Shown here: positions 46,627 through 55,422 of the stretch, in pieces
Position numbering within the stretch: position 1 is the first letter of the stretch
Layout of the letters: each line of letters begins with the position of its first letter
From: Bacteroidota bacterium
GTDB lineage: Bacteria; Bacteroidota; Bacteroidia; Cytophagales; Cyclobacteriaceae
Reading direction: 5' to 3'
Assembly (NCBI GenBank): GCA_018267275.1
Contig: JAFDYV010000004.1
Location: forward strand, 1 to 64,000
Length of the DNA stretch: 64,000 nucleotides
The notes under the pieces: generated by a model
The model's database searches: none
Told to the model about the DNA's origin: nothing
The model's input: the letters and a program-made list of their open reading frames with translations, nothing else
Position numbers and translations under genes: made by a program

Positions 46627-48192
46627 ATGATCAAGCTCAGTGTAGTAATCATCACTTACAACGAAGAGAAAAATATCGGTCGGTGTATCGACTCAGTCAT
46701 ACCGATTGCTGATGAAATAGTCGTGGTTGACTCGTTTTCAACAGACGGTACAAAGAAAATCTGTTTGTCTAAAAAAGTAAAATTTATTGAACATCCTTTC
46801 GAAGGGCATATACAACAAAAAAACTATGCGCTCGACCAGACTTCTTACGAGCATGTCCTTTCGCTTGATGCAGATGAGTACCTTTCTCCCGAATTGACAT
46901 CCAGCATACTTTCAGTCAAAAAAAATTGGCCTGCAGAAGCCTACGAAATGAACCGTTTATCTAGCTATGGCGGCCGCTGGATGAAATTAAGCGCTTGGTA
47001 TCCTGATAGAAAGCTAAGATTGTGGAACAAAAAAATCGGATCGTGGGGCGGGGATAATCCGCATGACAAAGTAATACTTAACAAGAAAGTAGGTGTAATG
47101 CACCTGCGTGGTGACTTAATGCATGAAGCTTACGATAACGCAGCGGAATTCTTAACGAAGATTCAGTCCTATTCCGACATCTTCGCGAACGAAAAGCGAT
47201 TTGTGCTCAAAAGCTCATCGTTTAAGATTTTCTATAAAACAATTTATACCTTCTTTTTTAATTTTTTCTTAAAGCTTGGCTTATTTGGCGGTTATGAAGG
47301 TGCCATCATCTCCATGTCGAATACGAATTACACTTTTTACAAATACTCCAAGCTTCGAGAAGCCAATCGAAACTTGAAAATTTCTCTGATCATTACAACG
47401 TATAATCGCAAAGATGCATTGGAGTTGGTGTTGATGAGCGTGATGACCCAATCTTGCTTGCCAAATGAAGTTATTATAGCGGATGACGGATCGACCGATG
47501 ATACTCGCAAGCTGATCGAATTCTATCAATCGATTTTTCCGATCCCTCTCGTGCATTGTTGGCATGAGGATTTAGGATTTCGACTATCAGCGATTCGAAA
47601 CAAAGCCATCGCCCGCGCAAAGCACGAGTATATTGTGATGATTGATGGAGATATTGTTTTGCCCGCGAATTTTATCAAAGGACACAAAGAGCATGCATGG
47701 CGCGGACAGTTCATTCAAGGATCACGTGTACTTCTGTTGAAACGGACTACAGAAAAAATGCTTGGAACAAAAAAAATGCGCATCACTCCTTTTACAAGAG
47801 ACATCGACAATCGACTAAATTCAATCGAAAGCAACTTGCTTTCCGCGTTGTTTTCGTACTTCCGATCAGGCCACACGAATGTGCGGGGAGCAAATTTATC
47901 GTTTTGGCGAGATGACTTATTGACCGTGAATGGTTTTAATGAAGATTTTGTTGGTTGGGGTCGTGAAGATTCAGAGTTTGCGGTGCGAATGAATAACGCA
48001 GGCATCAAACGCAAACACGTGAAGTTTGCTGCATTTGGCTACCATTTGTATCATCCGGAAAATTCACGCAAACAACTGCCTATCAATGATGCGATTTTGC
48101 TGCGTACCATTCAAGAAAAAAAGTCGAGGTGCGAAAACGGTATTCAAAAACCAGCTTTAACCGCTACCCGCGAGCCTGAATTGCAGCTGTGA
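46627..48192 (+). CDS. Double glycosyltransferase: two GT2 domains in one chain (521 aa)
   Basis: Two GT-A domains are fused. The first (about 3-245) starts KLSVVIITYNEEKNIGRCIDS, has the metal motif in LSLDADEYL near 80 and resembles WaaE/KdtX-type lipopolysaccharide-core transferases. The second (about 255-500) starts SLIITTYNRKDALELVL, with DDGSTDDT, MIDGDIVLP near 340 and a GWGREDSEFAVRM motif near 444 of galactosyltransferase type (GT7-C-like). A start at 46627 gives MIKLSVV. The next three genes overlap by four bases each, so the whole run is one translationally coupled operon building a surface glycan. Confidence 0.9.
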   Translation: MIKLSVVIITYNEEKNIGRCIDSVIPIADEIVVVDSFSTDGTKKICLSKKVKFIEHPFEGHIQQKNYALDQTSYEHVLSLDADEYLSPELTSSILSVKKNWPAEAYEMNRLSSYGGRWMKLSAWYPDRKLRLWNKKIGSWGGDNPHDKVILNKKVGVMHLRGDLMHEAYDNAAEFLTKIQSYSDIFANEKRFVLKSSSFKIFYKTIYTFFFNFFLKLGLFGGYEGAIISMSNTNYTFYKYSKLREANRNLKISLIITTYNRKDALELVLMSVMTQSCLPNEVIIADDGSTDDTRKLIEFYQSIFPIPLVHCWHEDLGFRLSAIRNKAIARAKHEYIVMIDGDIVLPANFIKGHKEHAWRGQFIQGSRVLLLKRTTEKMLGTKKMRITPFTRDIDNRLNSIESNLLSALFSYFRSGHTNVRGANLSFWRDDLLTVNGFNEDFVGWGREDSEFAVRMNNAGIKRKHVKFAAFGYHLYHPENSRKQLPINDAILLRTIQEKKSRCENGIQKPALTATREPELQL

Positions 48193-48959
48193 CCAACTCT
48201 AGAAATCTCTTGGTGATGCCGTTTGGCAACAAATCCATTGAAAGTGAATGGATTTTTGAAAAAAAGGACCGCCTCTTTGACGTAGTGCTGCTCTACTACC
48301 ACCCATCAATCGAGAATGAATTGTTGATTCAACCAACTGAGCATTTCAAAGTGTTTCACTTACGTGACTTCAAATGGCCAATGATTCAGTCGTTTTTTAA
48401 TTCAAATCCAAGCTATTTGAACGATTATGATTTTTTCTTCTTCCCAGACGATGACATCGAATTGAGCCGAACAACAATTCATCGATTATTCTACACTGCG
48501 CAGCTTTATGACTTGCACATGAGTCAGCCTGTATTATCTCGAGATTCATTCAAAAGTTGGCGGGTCTTGAGAAAAAAGTTTTTTTCTGGAGTGAGGTACC
48601 TTTCTGCGGTTGAATTGATGTGCCCATTGATGAAACGGGATGCTTTGCAAGAACTGCTACCTACTTTCAACCTGAACCGTTCTGGCTGGGGCATCGATAT
48701 TTTATGGGGAGAAATGATTCGAAAAAAATTTGGAAATAAAAGCATTGCAGTTTTTGACTTAATTCAAACCAAGCACACCAAACCAGTGGGCAAAGGCGAA
48801 CTTTATGCCAAACTTGGTAAATCTGCTTTTGAAGAGAGAGATGAGATCTTTAACCAATACGGAATCAAACTTCAGAAGATTGTCACACTACCCATACCAG
48901 AGAATTCCATTTTCAACAAATTGATCAGCTATTTTCGGTTAAAAAAAATACTGGAATGA
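48189..48959 (+). CDS. DUF707-type putative glycosyltransferase (256 aa)
   Basis: Starts with GTG inside the preceding TGA stop. The central FFFPDDDIELSRTTIHRLF carries an acidic DDD triplet as in metal-dependent transferases, and the whole matches the DUF707 family of uncharacterised, GT-like proteins. No signal peptide or membrane helix is seen. It is second in the four-gene glycan cluster, so a role in sugar transfer is inferred from context. Its stop overlaps the next gene by four bases. Confidence 0.72.
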   Translation: MTNSRNLLVMPFGNKSIESEWIFEKKDRLFDVVLLYYHPSIENELLIQPTEHFKVFHLRDFKWPMIQSFFNSNPSYLNDYDFFFFPDDDIELSRTTIHRLFYTAQLYDLHMSQPVLSRDSFKSWRVLRKKFFSGVRYLSAVELMCPLMKRDALQELLPTFNLNRSGWGIDILWGEMIRKKFGNKSIAVFDLIQTKHTKPVGKGELYAKLGKSAFEERDEIFNQYGIKLQKIVTLPIPENSIFNKLISYFRLKKILE

Positions 48960-49729
48960 GTACCTTTCACCTATGCACAATAGTGAATCGGCCTGACCAG
49001 TACCAACAAATGTTAGCCAGTCTGGAGAGCGCGGGCTTCAATAAGCTTAATACCCGTTTTACAGTATTCGATAACTCGCTAGAAAACAAGTTCGATCCTT
49101 ATGCAACCATTAATCTCGCACTTAGTCAAACGCAAGAAAATTACTTAATTTTTTGCCATCAAGACTTACTTTTCAACCAAGGGCATGGCTATGAGCGTCT
49201 TGTTTTTTTGCTGGAAGGTTTGAATTCACTAGATTCGGATTGGTCTATCGCTGGCAATGCCGGTGTAAACGAACGATACAAATACGTTATCAGAATTTCA
49301 GATGCCAATCAGTCTTATAATTGGAAAGGCGCTTTTCCACAGAAAGTTTTTACACTTGATGAGAATTTGCTTGTTTTTAATATGAAAAACCGTGCACGGT
49401 GTTCCCAGCAACTATCGGGTTTTCATTTATATGGTTCCGATAGTTGCTTACATGCCATTGGTCTCGGGTATTCGTGCTACGTCATTGATTTTCACGTCAC
49501 GCATTTAAGCGGAGGCAATATGAGCGAAGAGTTTTATCGTGGCTTATATCAGTTTTACGATCATTGGCGAAATCATTTTCAGTTATGTGTCCACAAGACA
49601 GTTACCGGACGCCTTAAAGTTCTTAGTCGGCATGCTTGGCTTGAACGAACGGTGACTTTCAAGCCCATTCGAAAAATTGTGCTTTTTTTTAACAGGTTTG
49701 TTCCTTTGGTTACTCCTTACAAGCGATGA
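48956..49729 (+). CDS. Putative glycosyltransferase, GT2-like (257 aa)
   Basis: Not confidently placed. The N-terminal half (RPDQYQQMLASLESAGFN..RFTVFDNS..NKFDPYATINLAL) resembles a GT2 nucleotide-binding fold. YLIFCHQDLLF near 65 stands where the DxD motif belongs, as in the cluster of GT2-like proteins with HQD. A GSDSCLHAIGLGYSCYVIDFHVTHLSGG segment follows, the usual acceptor-side HxxxG pattern. It starts in the preceding gene's stop (ATGA) and its own stop overlaps the next gene. Confidence 0.65.
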   Translation: MSTFHLCTIVNRPDQYQQMLASLESAGFNKLNTRFTVFDNSLENKFDPYATINLALSQTQENYLIFCHQDLLFNQGHGYERLVFLLEGLNSLDSDWSIAGNAGVNERYKYVIRISDANQSYNWKGAFPQKVFTLDENLLVFNMKNRARCSQQLSGFHLYGSDSCLHAIGLGYSCYVIDFHVTHLSGGNMSEEFYRGLYQFYDHWRNHFQLCVHKTVTGRLKVLSRHAWLERTVTFKPIRKIVLFFNRFVPLVTPYKR

Positions 49730-50586
49730 AAGTCGTAGGATTCACTATTATCCGGAATGCTATCAGGTACGACTACCCTGTGGTAGAAGCCATTCTTTCG
49801 GTTTTGCCGTTGTGCGATGAGTTTGTGGTGGCGGTAGGCCAATCTGAAGATGCAACCCTTGAACTGATTCAAAGTATTCATCCCGAAAAAATCAAAATCG
49901 TACATACCGTTTGGGATGACGGATTGCGTGAAGGAGGGCGTGTACTAGCCGTGGAAACAGACAAAGCTTTTCAAGCAATCCATGCAGATGCAGATTGGTG
50001 TTTTTACATCCAAGCAGATGAAGTGGTCCATGAAAAGTATCATAAGGTCATCCGCAACGCTATGGAGCAATTCAAAGATGATCCGGTGGTAGATGGCTTG
50101 CTGTTTCACTACAAACACTTTTACGGGTCATATGATTATGTGGGCGAATCGTGGCGCTGGTATAGACACGAGATCCGAATCATCAAAAACAACAAGAATA
50201 TTTTTTCTTATCGGGATGCGCAGGGGTTTAGAAAAAAGCCCAATCAAAAACTACGGGTAAAATTAATTGACGCCTACATTTACCACTACGGATGGGTACG
50301 CGAGCCGGCCGCTATGCAGCGCAAGCAGACTGCTTTTAGCTCGCTTTACCACACCGATGAATGGATTGACCAGCACGTTGCCAAAGCATCTGAGTTTGAT
50401 TACAGTAACATTGATTCACTCGCGCTTTTTACCGAAACACATCCTACTGTAATGGAAAATCGGATCGCGAAGAAAAACTGGAAATTTGACCATGATGTGA
50501 GCAAGAAGAAATATAGCTTCAAAGAAAAGATAAAGCGATTGGTGGGCTACCGCGTTGGCGAATACAAAAACTATAAAATCATTTGA
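49726..50586 (+). CDS. GT2-like glycosyltransferase (286 aa)
   Basis: GT-A fold transferase. The opening MKVVGFTIIRNAIRYDYPVVEAILS is a GT2 N-terminus. CDEFVVAVGQSEDAT and the metal motif WCFYIQADEVVHE (about 90) follow, with a C-terminal HYGWVREPAAMQRK segment. No membrane helix. It closes the overlapping four-gene cluster, most likely assembly of a lipopolysaccharide core or other surface glycan. Sugar and acceptor are unknown. A sigma-factor gene with its own -7 box follows. Confidence 0.78.
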   Translation: MKVVGFTIIRNAIRYDYPVVEAILSVLPLCDEFVVAVGQSEDATLELIQSIHPEKIKIVHTVWDDGLREGGRVLAVETDKAFQAIHADADWCFYIQADEVVHEKYHKVIRNAMEQFKDDPVVDGLLFHYKHFYGSYDYVGESWRWYRHEIRIIKNNKNIFSYRDAQGFRKKPNQKLRVKLIDAYIYHYGWVREPAAMQRKQTAFSSLYHTDEWIDQHVAKASEFDYSNIDSLALFTETHPTVMENRIAKKNWKFDHDVSKKKYSFKEKIKRLVGYRVGEYKNYKII

Positions 50587-50608
50587 CTGCGCTTTCGCGC
50601 ATGTTTTG

Positions 50609-50616
50609 TACTTTTA
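50609..50616 (+). promoter_or_regulatory. Putative -7 box TACTTTTA for the sigma/anti-sigma operon
   Basis: One mismatch to TAnnTTTG. TTG at 50583-50585 is 23 bases upstream, slightly long. The ATG at 50624 is 8 bases past the box. Confidence 0.35.
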
Positions 50617-50623
50617 CCGCTTC

Positions 50624-51214
50624 ATGGAACTAGAGGAATCGCCCAAACAGCATTATTCAGAAAAAGAGAAGGCTGAAGTCTTCAATGGCGAGTTTATGCC
50701 GCACATCCACTCGATGTACAATTTTGCCTACCGGCTTACACTTGAGCGCGATGATGCAAAAGACCTGGTGCAAGATACTTACCTCAAGGCTTACCGTTTC
50801 ATAGAATCATTCCAAAAAGGAACTAATGCCAAGGCGTGGCTGTTTCGCATCTTGAAAAACAGCTTCATCAACGATTATCGAAAGAAAAGCAAAGAACCCA
50901 ACAAGGTAGATTATCAAGAAGTAGAAACATATTATAACTCAGAAGAAGTCAACCGGCAGATAACACCCGACCTACGGGTGGAATCGCTGAAAGACATGAT
51001 GGGCGATGAAATTTCAAACGCACTCAACTCACTGGATGTAGACTTTAAAACGGTGATTATCTTGTGCGATTTGGAAGGTTTTAAGTATGAAGAAATGGCC
51101 AAGATCTTAGACATACCCATAGGCACCGTGCGCAGCAGACTGCACCGAGCCCGCAATTTGCTCAAAGAAAAATTGAGTGCGTATGCCAAGTCGATGGGCT
51201 ATAAAAATGCTTAG
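50624..51214 (+). CDS. ECF-type sigma-70 factor (196 aa)
   Basis: RNA polymerase sigma factor. Region 2 lies in MPHIHSMYNFAYRLTLERDDAKDLVQDTYLKAYRF with KAWLFRILKNSFINDYRK. Region 4 is FKTVIILCDLEGFKYEEMAKILDIPIGTVRSRLHRAR. The start at 50624 follows the -7 box; the longer frame at 50555 is rejected. A zinc-binding anti-sigma gene begins 3 bases later, as in the SigR/RsrA-type redox pairs. In Bacteroidota this pair precedes gmk and nadD, as here. The signal is probably redox or thiol stress, by analogy only. Confidence 0.92.
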   Translation: MELEESPKQHYSEKEKAEVFNGEFMPHIHSMYNFAYRLTLERDDAKDLVQDTYLKAYRFIESFQKGTNAKAWLFRILKNSFINDYRKKSKEPNKVDYQEVETYYNSEEVNRQITPDLRVESLKDMMGDEISNALNSLDVDFKTVIILCDLEGFKYEEMAKILDIPIGTVRSRLHRARNLLKEKLSAYAKSMGYKNA

Positions 51215-51216
51215 TT

Positions 51217-51474
51217 ATGAACCCACAAAACCCTTTTGCTTCCGCTGACACACGGCCCACCTGCAAAGAAATGTTGCAGACTATCTTGGATGGCCAAGCA
51301 ACCGAAGAACAAATAGCGTACTTCAAAGACCACATGTGCGCGTGCCTTCCATGTCATAGCTCATACGATTTGGAAATTACCATTAAGCAAATGCTGCAAA
51401 CCAAATGCTGCGGAGGCGAGGCGCCTGCCGACTTGGTTGCCCGCATCAAGTCTCAACTTTCTATTTCCGCGTGA
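51217..51474 (+). CDS. ZAS-type zinc anti-sigma factor (85 aa)
   Basis: Cytosolic zinc anti-sigma protein. The HxxxCxxC signature is in [12 protein letters not shown] near residue 48, and a preceding helix ([21 protein letters not shown]) has the N-terminal conserved shape of zf-HC2 proteins. Further cysteines lie at TKCCGG. In RsrA-like proteins this site holds zinc, and thiol oxidation releases the sigma factor. It starts 3 bases after the sigma gene and its stop overlaps gmk by one base, so the three genes are coupled. Confidence 0.87.
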   Translation: MNPQNPFASADTRPTCKEMLQTILDGQATEEQIAYFKDHMCACLPCHSSYDLEITIKQMLQTKCCGGEAPADLVARIKSQLSISA

Positions 51475-52073
51475 TGGCCGGTTTACCGACTGAAGCCATA
51501 GCGAAAGGCGGGAAAGCGATCATCTTTTCTGCTCCATCTGGCTCGGGAAAAACAACCATTGTAAAACATTTGCTGGCAACCAATGCCGATTTAGGTTTTT
51601 CAATTTCAGCCTCCACGCGTGACAAGCGCGGTCGCACGGAAGAGAACGGTAAGGACTATTATTTTCTGACGCCCGAAGATTTCAAGAAAAAGATTGATGC
51701 CAACGAGTTCATCGAATGGGAAGAGGTCTATGCAGGAAACTTTTACGGAACACTGAAATCTGAAATTGAACGCATTTGGCGTGAAGGAAAAAATGTAATT
51801 TTTGATGTAGACGTAAAAGGCGGAATCAATTTAAAAAAATATTTTGGCGACAAGGCGCTCTCTGTTTTTGTAAAAGTTCCCTCGCACGAAGTGCTGGCCG
51901 AGCGACTGCGCGAGCGTGGCACCGAAACTGAAGAAAGCCTTTCGCGTAGGCTCTTCAAGGCAAAATTTGAAATGAGTTTTCAAGATAAGTTTGATGTGGC
52001 GCTGGTGAATGAGGATTTACAGAAATCTTTACGTGAGGCGCAAAGGCTCTACGATGAGTTCAAGTCAAAATAA
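51474..52073 (+). CDS. gmk: Guanylate kinase (199 aa)
   Basis: Phosphorylates GMP and dGMP to the diphosphates. P-loop [19 protein letters not shown] near 20, GMP-site segments [19 protein letters not shown] and [13 protein letters not shown], and the lid [22 protein letters not shown] are all present. The start at 51474 shares bases with the preceding stop (TGATG). nadD follows 9 bases later. Confidence 0.97.
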   Translation: MAGLPTEAIAKGGKAIIFSAPSGSGKTTIVKHLLATNADLGFSISASTRDKRGRTEENGKDYYFLTPEDFKKKIDANEFIEWEEVYAGNFYGTLKSEIERIWREGKNVIFDVDVKGGINLKKYFGDKALSVFVKVPSHEVLAERLRERGTETEESLSRRLFKAKFEMSFQDKFDVALVNEDLQKSLREAQRLYDEFKSK

Positions 52074-52082
52074 CTCATCGCA

Positions 52083-52667
52083 ATGAGCGAAAACCAAAAA
52101 ATCGGTTTATTCTTCGGCTCCTTCAATCCCATTCACATTGGCCACCTGATCATTGCCAACGCAATGGCCGAAAATACAGACTTGAAAAAAGTTTGGCTGG
52201 TGGTATCTCCCCAAAACCCACTGAAACCCAGTAAAGGCTTACTGCATGAATTTGATCGTTACGACATGGCCAAGGCAGCCATTGCCGACCATTATAAAAT
52301 AGAAGTGTCAGATGTAGAGTTTCATTTACCAAAACCAAGCTACACTATACACACACTTGCCCATCTGCACGAAAAACATCCAGAAAAGGATTTTAAAGTA
52401 ATTGTTGGCGAAGATAACCTGGCGAGTTTTGCCAAATGGAAAAATTATGAACAGATATTAGAACACTACGGCTTGTATGTTTATCCACGGCCACATGTAA
52501 CAAATTCTGATTTCAAACGTCACCCCAACGTGAAACTGGTAGAAGCTCCATTATTGGATATTTCAGCAACATATATTCGCGAATGTATCAAAAACAATAA
52601 GTCCATACGTTACCTCGTTCCAGAATCGGTTGAAACAATGATTCGGTTAAAGGGTTTTTATCGATAG
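52083..52667 (+). CDS. nadD: Nicotinate-nucleotide adenylyltransferase (194 aa)
   Basis: Converts nicotinate mononucleotide to deamido-NAD in NAD synthesis. The N-terminus GLFFGSFNPIHIGHLIIAN has the GSFNPxHxGH motif, SPQNPLKPSKG follows, and the C-terminal ISATYIRECI is the ISxTxIR motif that binds the ATP phosphates. All catalytic residues look intact. It lies in the sigma, anti-sigma, gmk, nadD order. Confidence 0.96.
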   Translation: MSENQKIGLFFGSFNPIHIGHLIIANAMAENTDLKKVWLVVSPQNPLKPSKGLLHEFDRYDMAKAAIADHYKIEVSDVEFHLPKPSYTIHTLAHLHEKHPEKDFKVIVGEDNLASFAKWKNYEQILEHYGLYVYPRPHVTNSDFKRHPNVKLVEAPLLDISATYIRECIKNNKSIRYLVPESVETMIRLKGFYR

Positions 52668-52728
52668 CGTACGTGTTGTTTGCAACCAAGTAATACCTTT
52701 TACCGTCTTAGGAATAAATTTTTTGTGT

Positions 52729-55359
52729 GTGAAAAACCTTCTACTTTCTACCGTCCCATTCATTTTTTCAATCTCGGTCATGGCAGGTGGCATACGTGGT
52801 ACCGTCAAAGGTGATGATGGCAGTCCGCTTGCATTTGCTAGTGTTTTTGTCAAGCAAATCTCGGCCGGGGCAGCGACTGATTTAAATGGAAACTTCGAGC
52901 TGGCGCTCCCTCCCGGTGAATACGATGTTTTGTTTCAATACTTGGGCTACGAAACGCTTCAACAAAAAGTAACGGTGGCGGCTGGTTTTGTCGATCTCAA
53001 GATTACGCTTAAAACTCAGGTAATTGTTTTGCAGAATGTGGTGGTGAAAGCGGGCAAAGAAGACCCCGCCTATACCATCATGCGCAAAGCCATTGCCAAG
53101 GCAAAATACCATACGCAGCAACTAGATGAATACAAAGCAAAAGTTTATATCAAGGGAAAGGGTCAACTGAAAGATTACCCTTGGTTTGCAAAAAAAGCCA
53201 TTGAAAAAGAAGGCATCAAAAAGGATAGGGTATTTATTACCGAATCTGTTTCTGAAATCAAGTACACGCGGCCCAACAAGTTTGACGAAAAAGTAATTGC
53301 AGTTTATACGAAGGGTAAAGACCAAGGTGGATCGCCCGCACAATTTATTAACGGTAGTTTTTACCAGCCCGAAATTGGCGAGGTAGTTTCCCCGTTATCC
53401 CCACGGGCCTTTTCCTATTATAAGTTTGAGTTCTTAGGCACGTTCAAAGACAACCAATATGAGGTAAGCAAAATCAAAGTAACGCCACGCTCAAAAGGAG
53501 ACAATGTGGTGGAGGGGACGATTTTTATTGTAGAAGACTGGTGGAGCATCCACAGCTTGGATTTGCAAACAATAAAGCTGGGCATCAAATTCAAGATTAA
53601 GCAGATTTATAACCCAATCGAAGACAAAGCCTGGCTGCCTGTGATCAATCAATTTGTGATTAGCGGGAAGGTTTTTGGATTCGACTTTGAAGGAGAGTAT
53701 TTTGCGGTCATTAAAGACTATAAAATCAAGCTAAACCCCGACCTAGCGGTAGCCGAAATGAAAATGGTGGACGAAAAGTTGGAGAAAGAACAAGCAAAAC
53801 AAATCGAAAAAAAATTCAGCAAGAAAGATCAGCAACTACAAGAGCGCCTCGCCTCAGGCAAGGAGGTTACCAACAAAGAGTTGCGGCAAATCATCCGCGA
53901 TTACGAAAAACAAGAACAGCAAGAGACCAAAGAACCCGAAGTACTATCTGAGTCATCATTTAAGATCGATTCAACGGCTTATAAGAAAGACTCCACCTTT
54001 TGGGCTGACATCCGCCCCGTGGCGCTCTCTAAACAAGAAGAGCGCGGCTACGAAATCAGCGATAGTATTGCCATAGCACAAAAAAAACGTGACGAGGGCG
54101 ACACGCTAAAATCGCGCAAAGGTGCCAAAAAAGGTTTTCAACCGTTGGACTTGCTGGTAGGCGATACGTACACGCTCAGTAAAACTTCATCGTTCCGAAT
54201 TCATTTCCCTTACGGAGGCTTTAATACAGCAGAAGGTTTCAACTTGGTTTACCGCACCAGTTTTTACACACGGTGGACTGTGAAAGACTCAAAGGATACC
54301 ACGAAACGGAGAACTTCTCGCCTGGAAATAAGCCCCATTGCACGTTATGCCTTTGCGCGTGAAAAATTAAGCGGCAAACTACGTGTGGAATTTAGAGATG
54401 CCAAAAGGAGGATAACATTAGAAGGCGGCACGTATGTGCAACAATACAACCAGAAAGAACCTATTCACTCATTTGTCAACACAGCCACTTCCCTCTTGCT
54501 TGGAGAGAACTGGATGAAAATTTATGAACACGACTTTGTGGACTTGAAGTACAACCAACTGTTCAACCAAAAATATACGTTGCGCACACAGTTCACTTGG
54601 GCCAAGCGATATGAGCTCGTCAACAACTCCAACTACACTTTCTTCAGCGGAAATAAAGAAAAGTACACACCCAACGCACCCGTCAATGTAGAACTTCCTT
54701 CTTCTTCGTTCCCTAACAATACTGCGTTTATCACTTCAGTAAGCTTAGAGGGAAGACCATGGCAAAAGTTTAGGATTCGAAACGGCTTCAAATACCGTGT
54801 TGAAAATTCCTCGCCCACGCTAATGATGGAGTATCGCAAAGGATGGGACGGCCTATTAGGCAGTGAAGTCAACTTTGACCTTTTAGAATTAGGTATACGC
54901 CAGCAAGTAAAATTTGGCATTCGCGGCACATTGGATGTAGCCGTAAAAGCTGGAAAGTTTTTGAATGCTGAGAAAATATTCTTCACCGATTACCAACACT
55001 TTTTGGGTAACCGCACTCCAATCATCACTACCGATCCAATTGGCAGTTTTCGATTGTTGGACTATTACGCGCTGAGCACGCGCGACCAATATCTGAACGT
55101 GAATGCCCATTACCACTTGCGTAAATTTTTGATCACGCGTATCGCCAAAGTAAGATTGATGGGTGTGCAGGAAAATTTCTTTGTCAACTATTTAGCTACA
55201 CCCAGCTCGCGCAATTACACCGAAGTGGGTTATGGTTTGGATGGCATTTTGCGAATCTTCCGTTTGGAGGGTGCTGTCTCGTTCCAAAATGGTCAGTATC
55301 TTGATTACGGATTTAGGATTGGTATCTCATCCAATCTCAGCGTGAACTTTGGCGATTGA
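52729..55359 (+). CDS. DUF5686 protein with CarboxypepD_reg domain (876 aa)
   Basis: Large outer-membrane protein. The GTG at 52729 gives MKNLLLSTVPFIFSISVMAGG, a signal peptide; TTG at 52723 adds two residues. A carboxypeptidase-regulatory sandwich (about 20-110, IRGTVKGDDGSPLAFASVFV) is followed by the DUF5686 N-part with KAGKEDPAYTIMRKAIAKAKYH. A charged helical K/E/Q linker (about 340-410) leads to a beta-barrel of many strands that ends DYGFRIGISSNLSVNFG. Members of this family are common in Bacteroidota, with unknown transport roles. A perfect hairpin lies between it and the convergent pirin gene. Confidence 0.86.
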   Translation: MKNLLLSTVPFIFSISVMAGGIRGTVKGDDGSPLAFASVFVKQISAGAATDLNGNFELALPPGEYDVLFQYLGYETLQQKVTVAAGFVDLKITLKTQVIVLQNVVVKAGKEDPAYTIMRKAIAKAKYHTQQLDEYKAKVYIKGKGQLKDYPWFAKKAIEKEGIKKDRVFITESVSEIKYTRPNKFDEKVIAVYTKGKDQGGSPAQFINGSFYQPEIGEVVSPLSPRAFSYYKFEFLGTFKDNQYEVSKIKVTPRSKGDNVVEGTIFIVEDWWSIHSLDLQTIKLGIKFKIKQIYNPIEDKAWLPVINQFVISGKVFGFDFEGEYFAVIKDYKIKLNPDLAVAEMKMVDEKLEKEQAKQIEKKFSKKDQQLQERLASGKEVTNKELRQIIRDYEKQEQQETKEPEVLSESSFKIDSTAYKKDSTFWADIRPVALSKQEERGYEISDSIAIAQKKRDEGDTLKSRKGAKKGFQPLDLLVGDTYTLSKTSSFRIHFPYGGFNTAEGFNLVYRTSFYTRWTVKDSKDTTKRRTSRLEISPIARYAFAREKLSGKLRVEFRDAKRRITLEGGTYVQQYNQKEPIHSFVNTATSLLLGENWMKIYEHDFVDLKYNQLFNQKYTLRTQFTWAKRYELVNNSNYTFFSGNKEKYTPNAPVNVELPSSSFPNNTAFITSVSLEGRPWQKFRIRNGFKYRVENSSPTLMMEYRKGWDGLLGSEVNFDLLELGIRQQVKFGIRGTLDVAVKAGKFLNAEKIFFTDYQHFLGNRTPIITTDPIGSFRLLDYYALSTRDQYLNVNAHYHLRKFLITRIAKVRLMGVQENFFVNYLATPSSRNYTEVGYGLDGILRIFRLEGAVSFQNGQYLDYGFRIGISSNLSVNFGD

Positions 55360-55374
55360 CCTCACCCCTAACGT

Positions 55375-55407
55375 AGTTGTGCCACCACTTTGAGTGGTGG
55401 CACGACT
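55375..55407. repeat. Palindromic hairpin between the DUF5686 and pirin genes
   Basis: An 11-bp perfect stem GTGCCACCACT (55379-55389) with AGTGGTGGCAC (55393-55403), loop TTG, extended by AGT/ACT and a T-G mismatch. It lacks a T-tract. It sits between convergent genes and may stop both transcripts or be a repeated extragenic palindrome. Confidence 0.65.
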
Positions 55408-55422
55408 GCACTTCCGCTTAAA

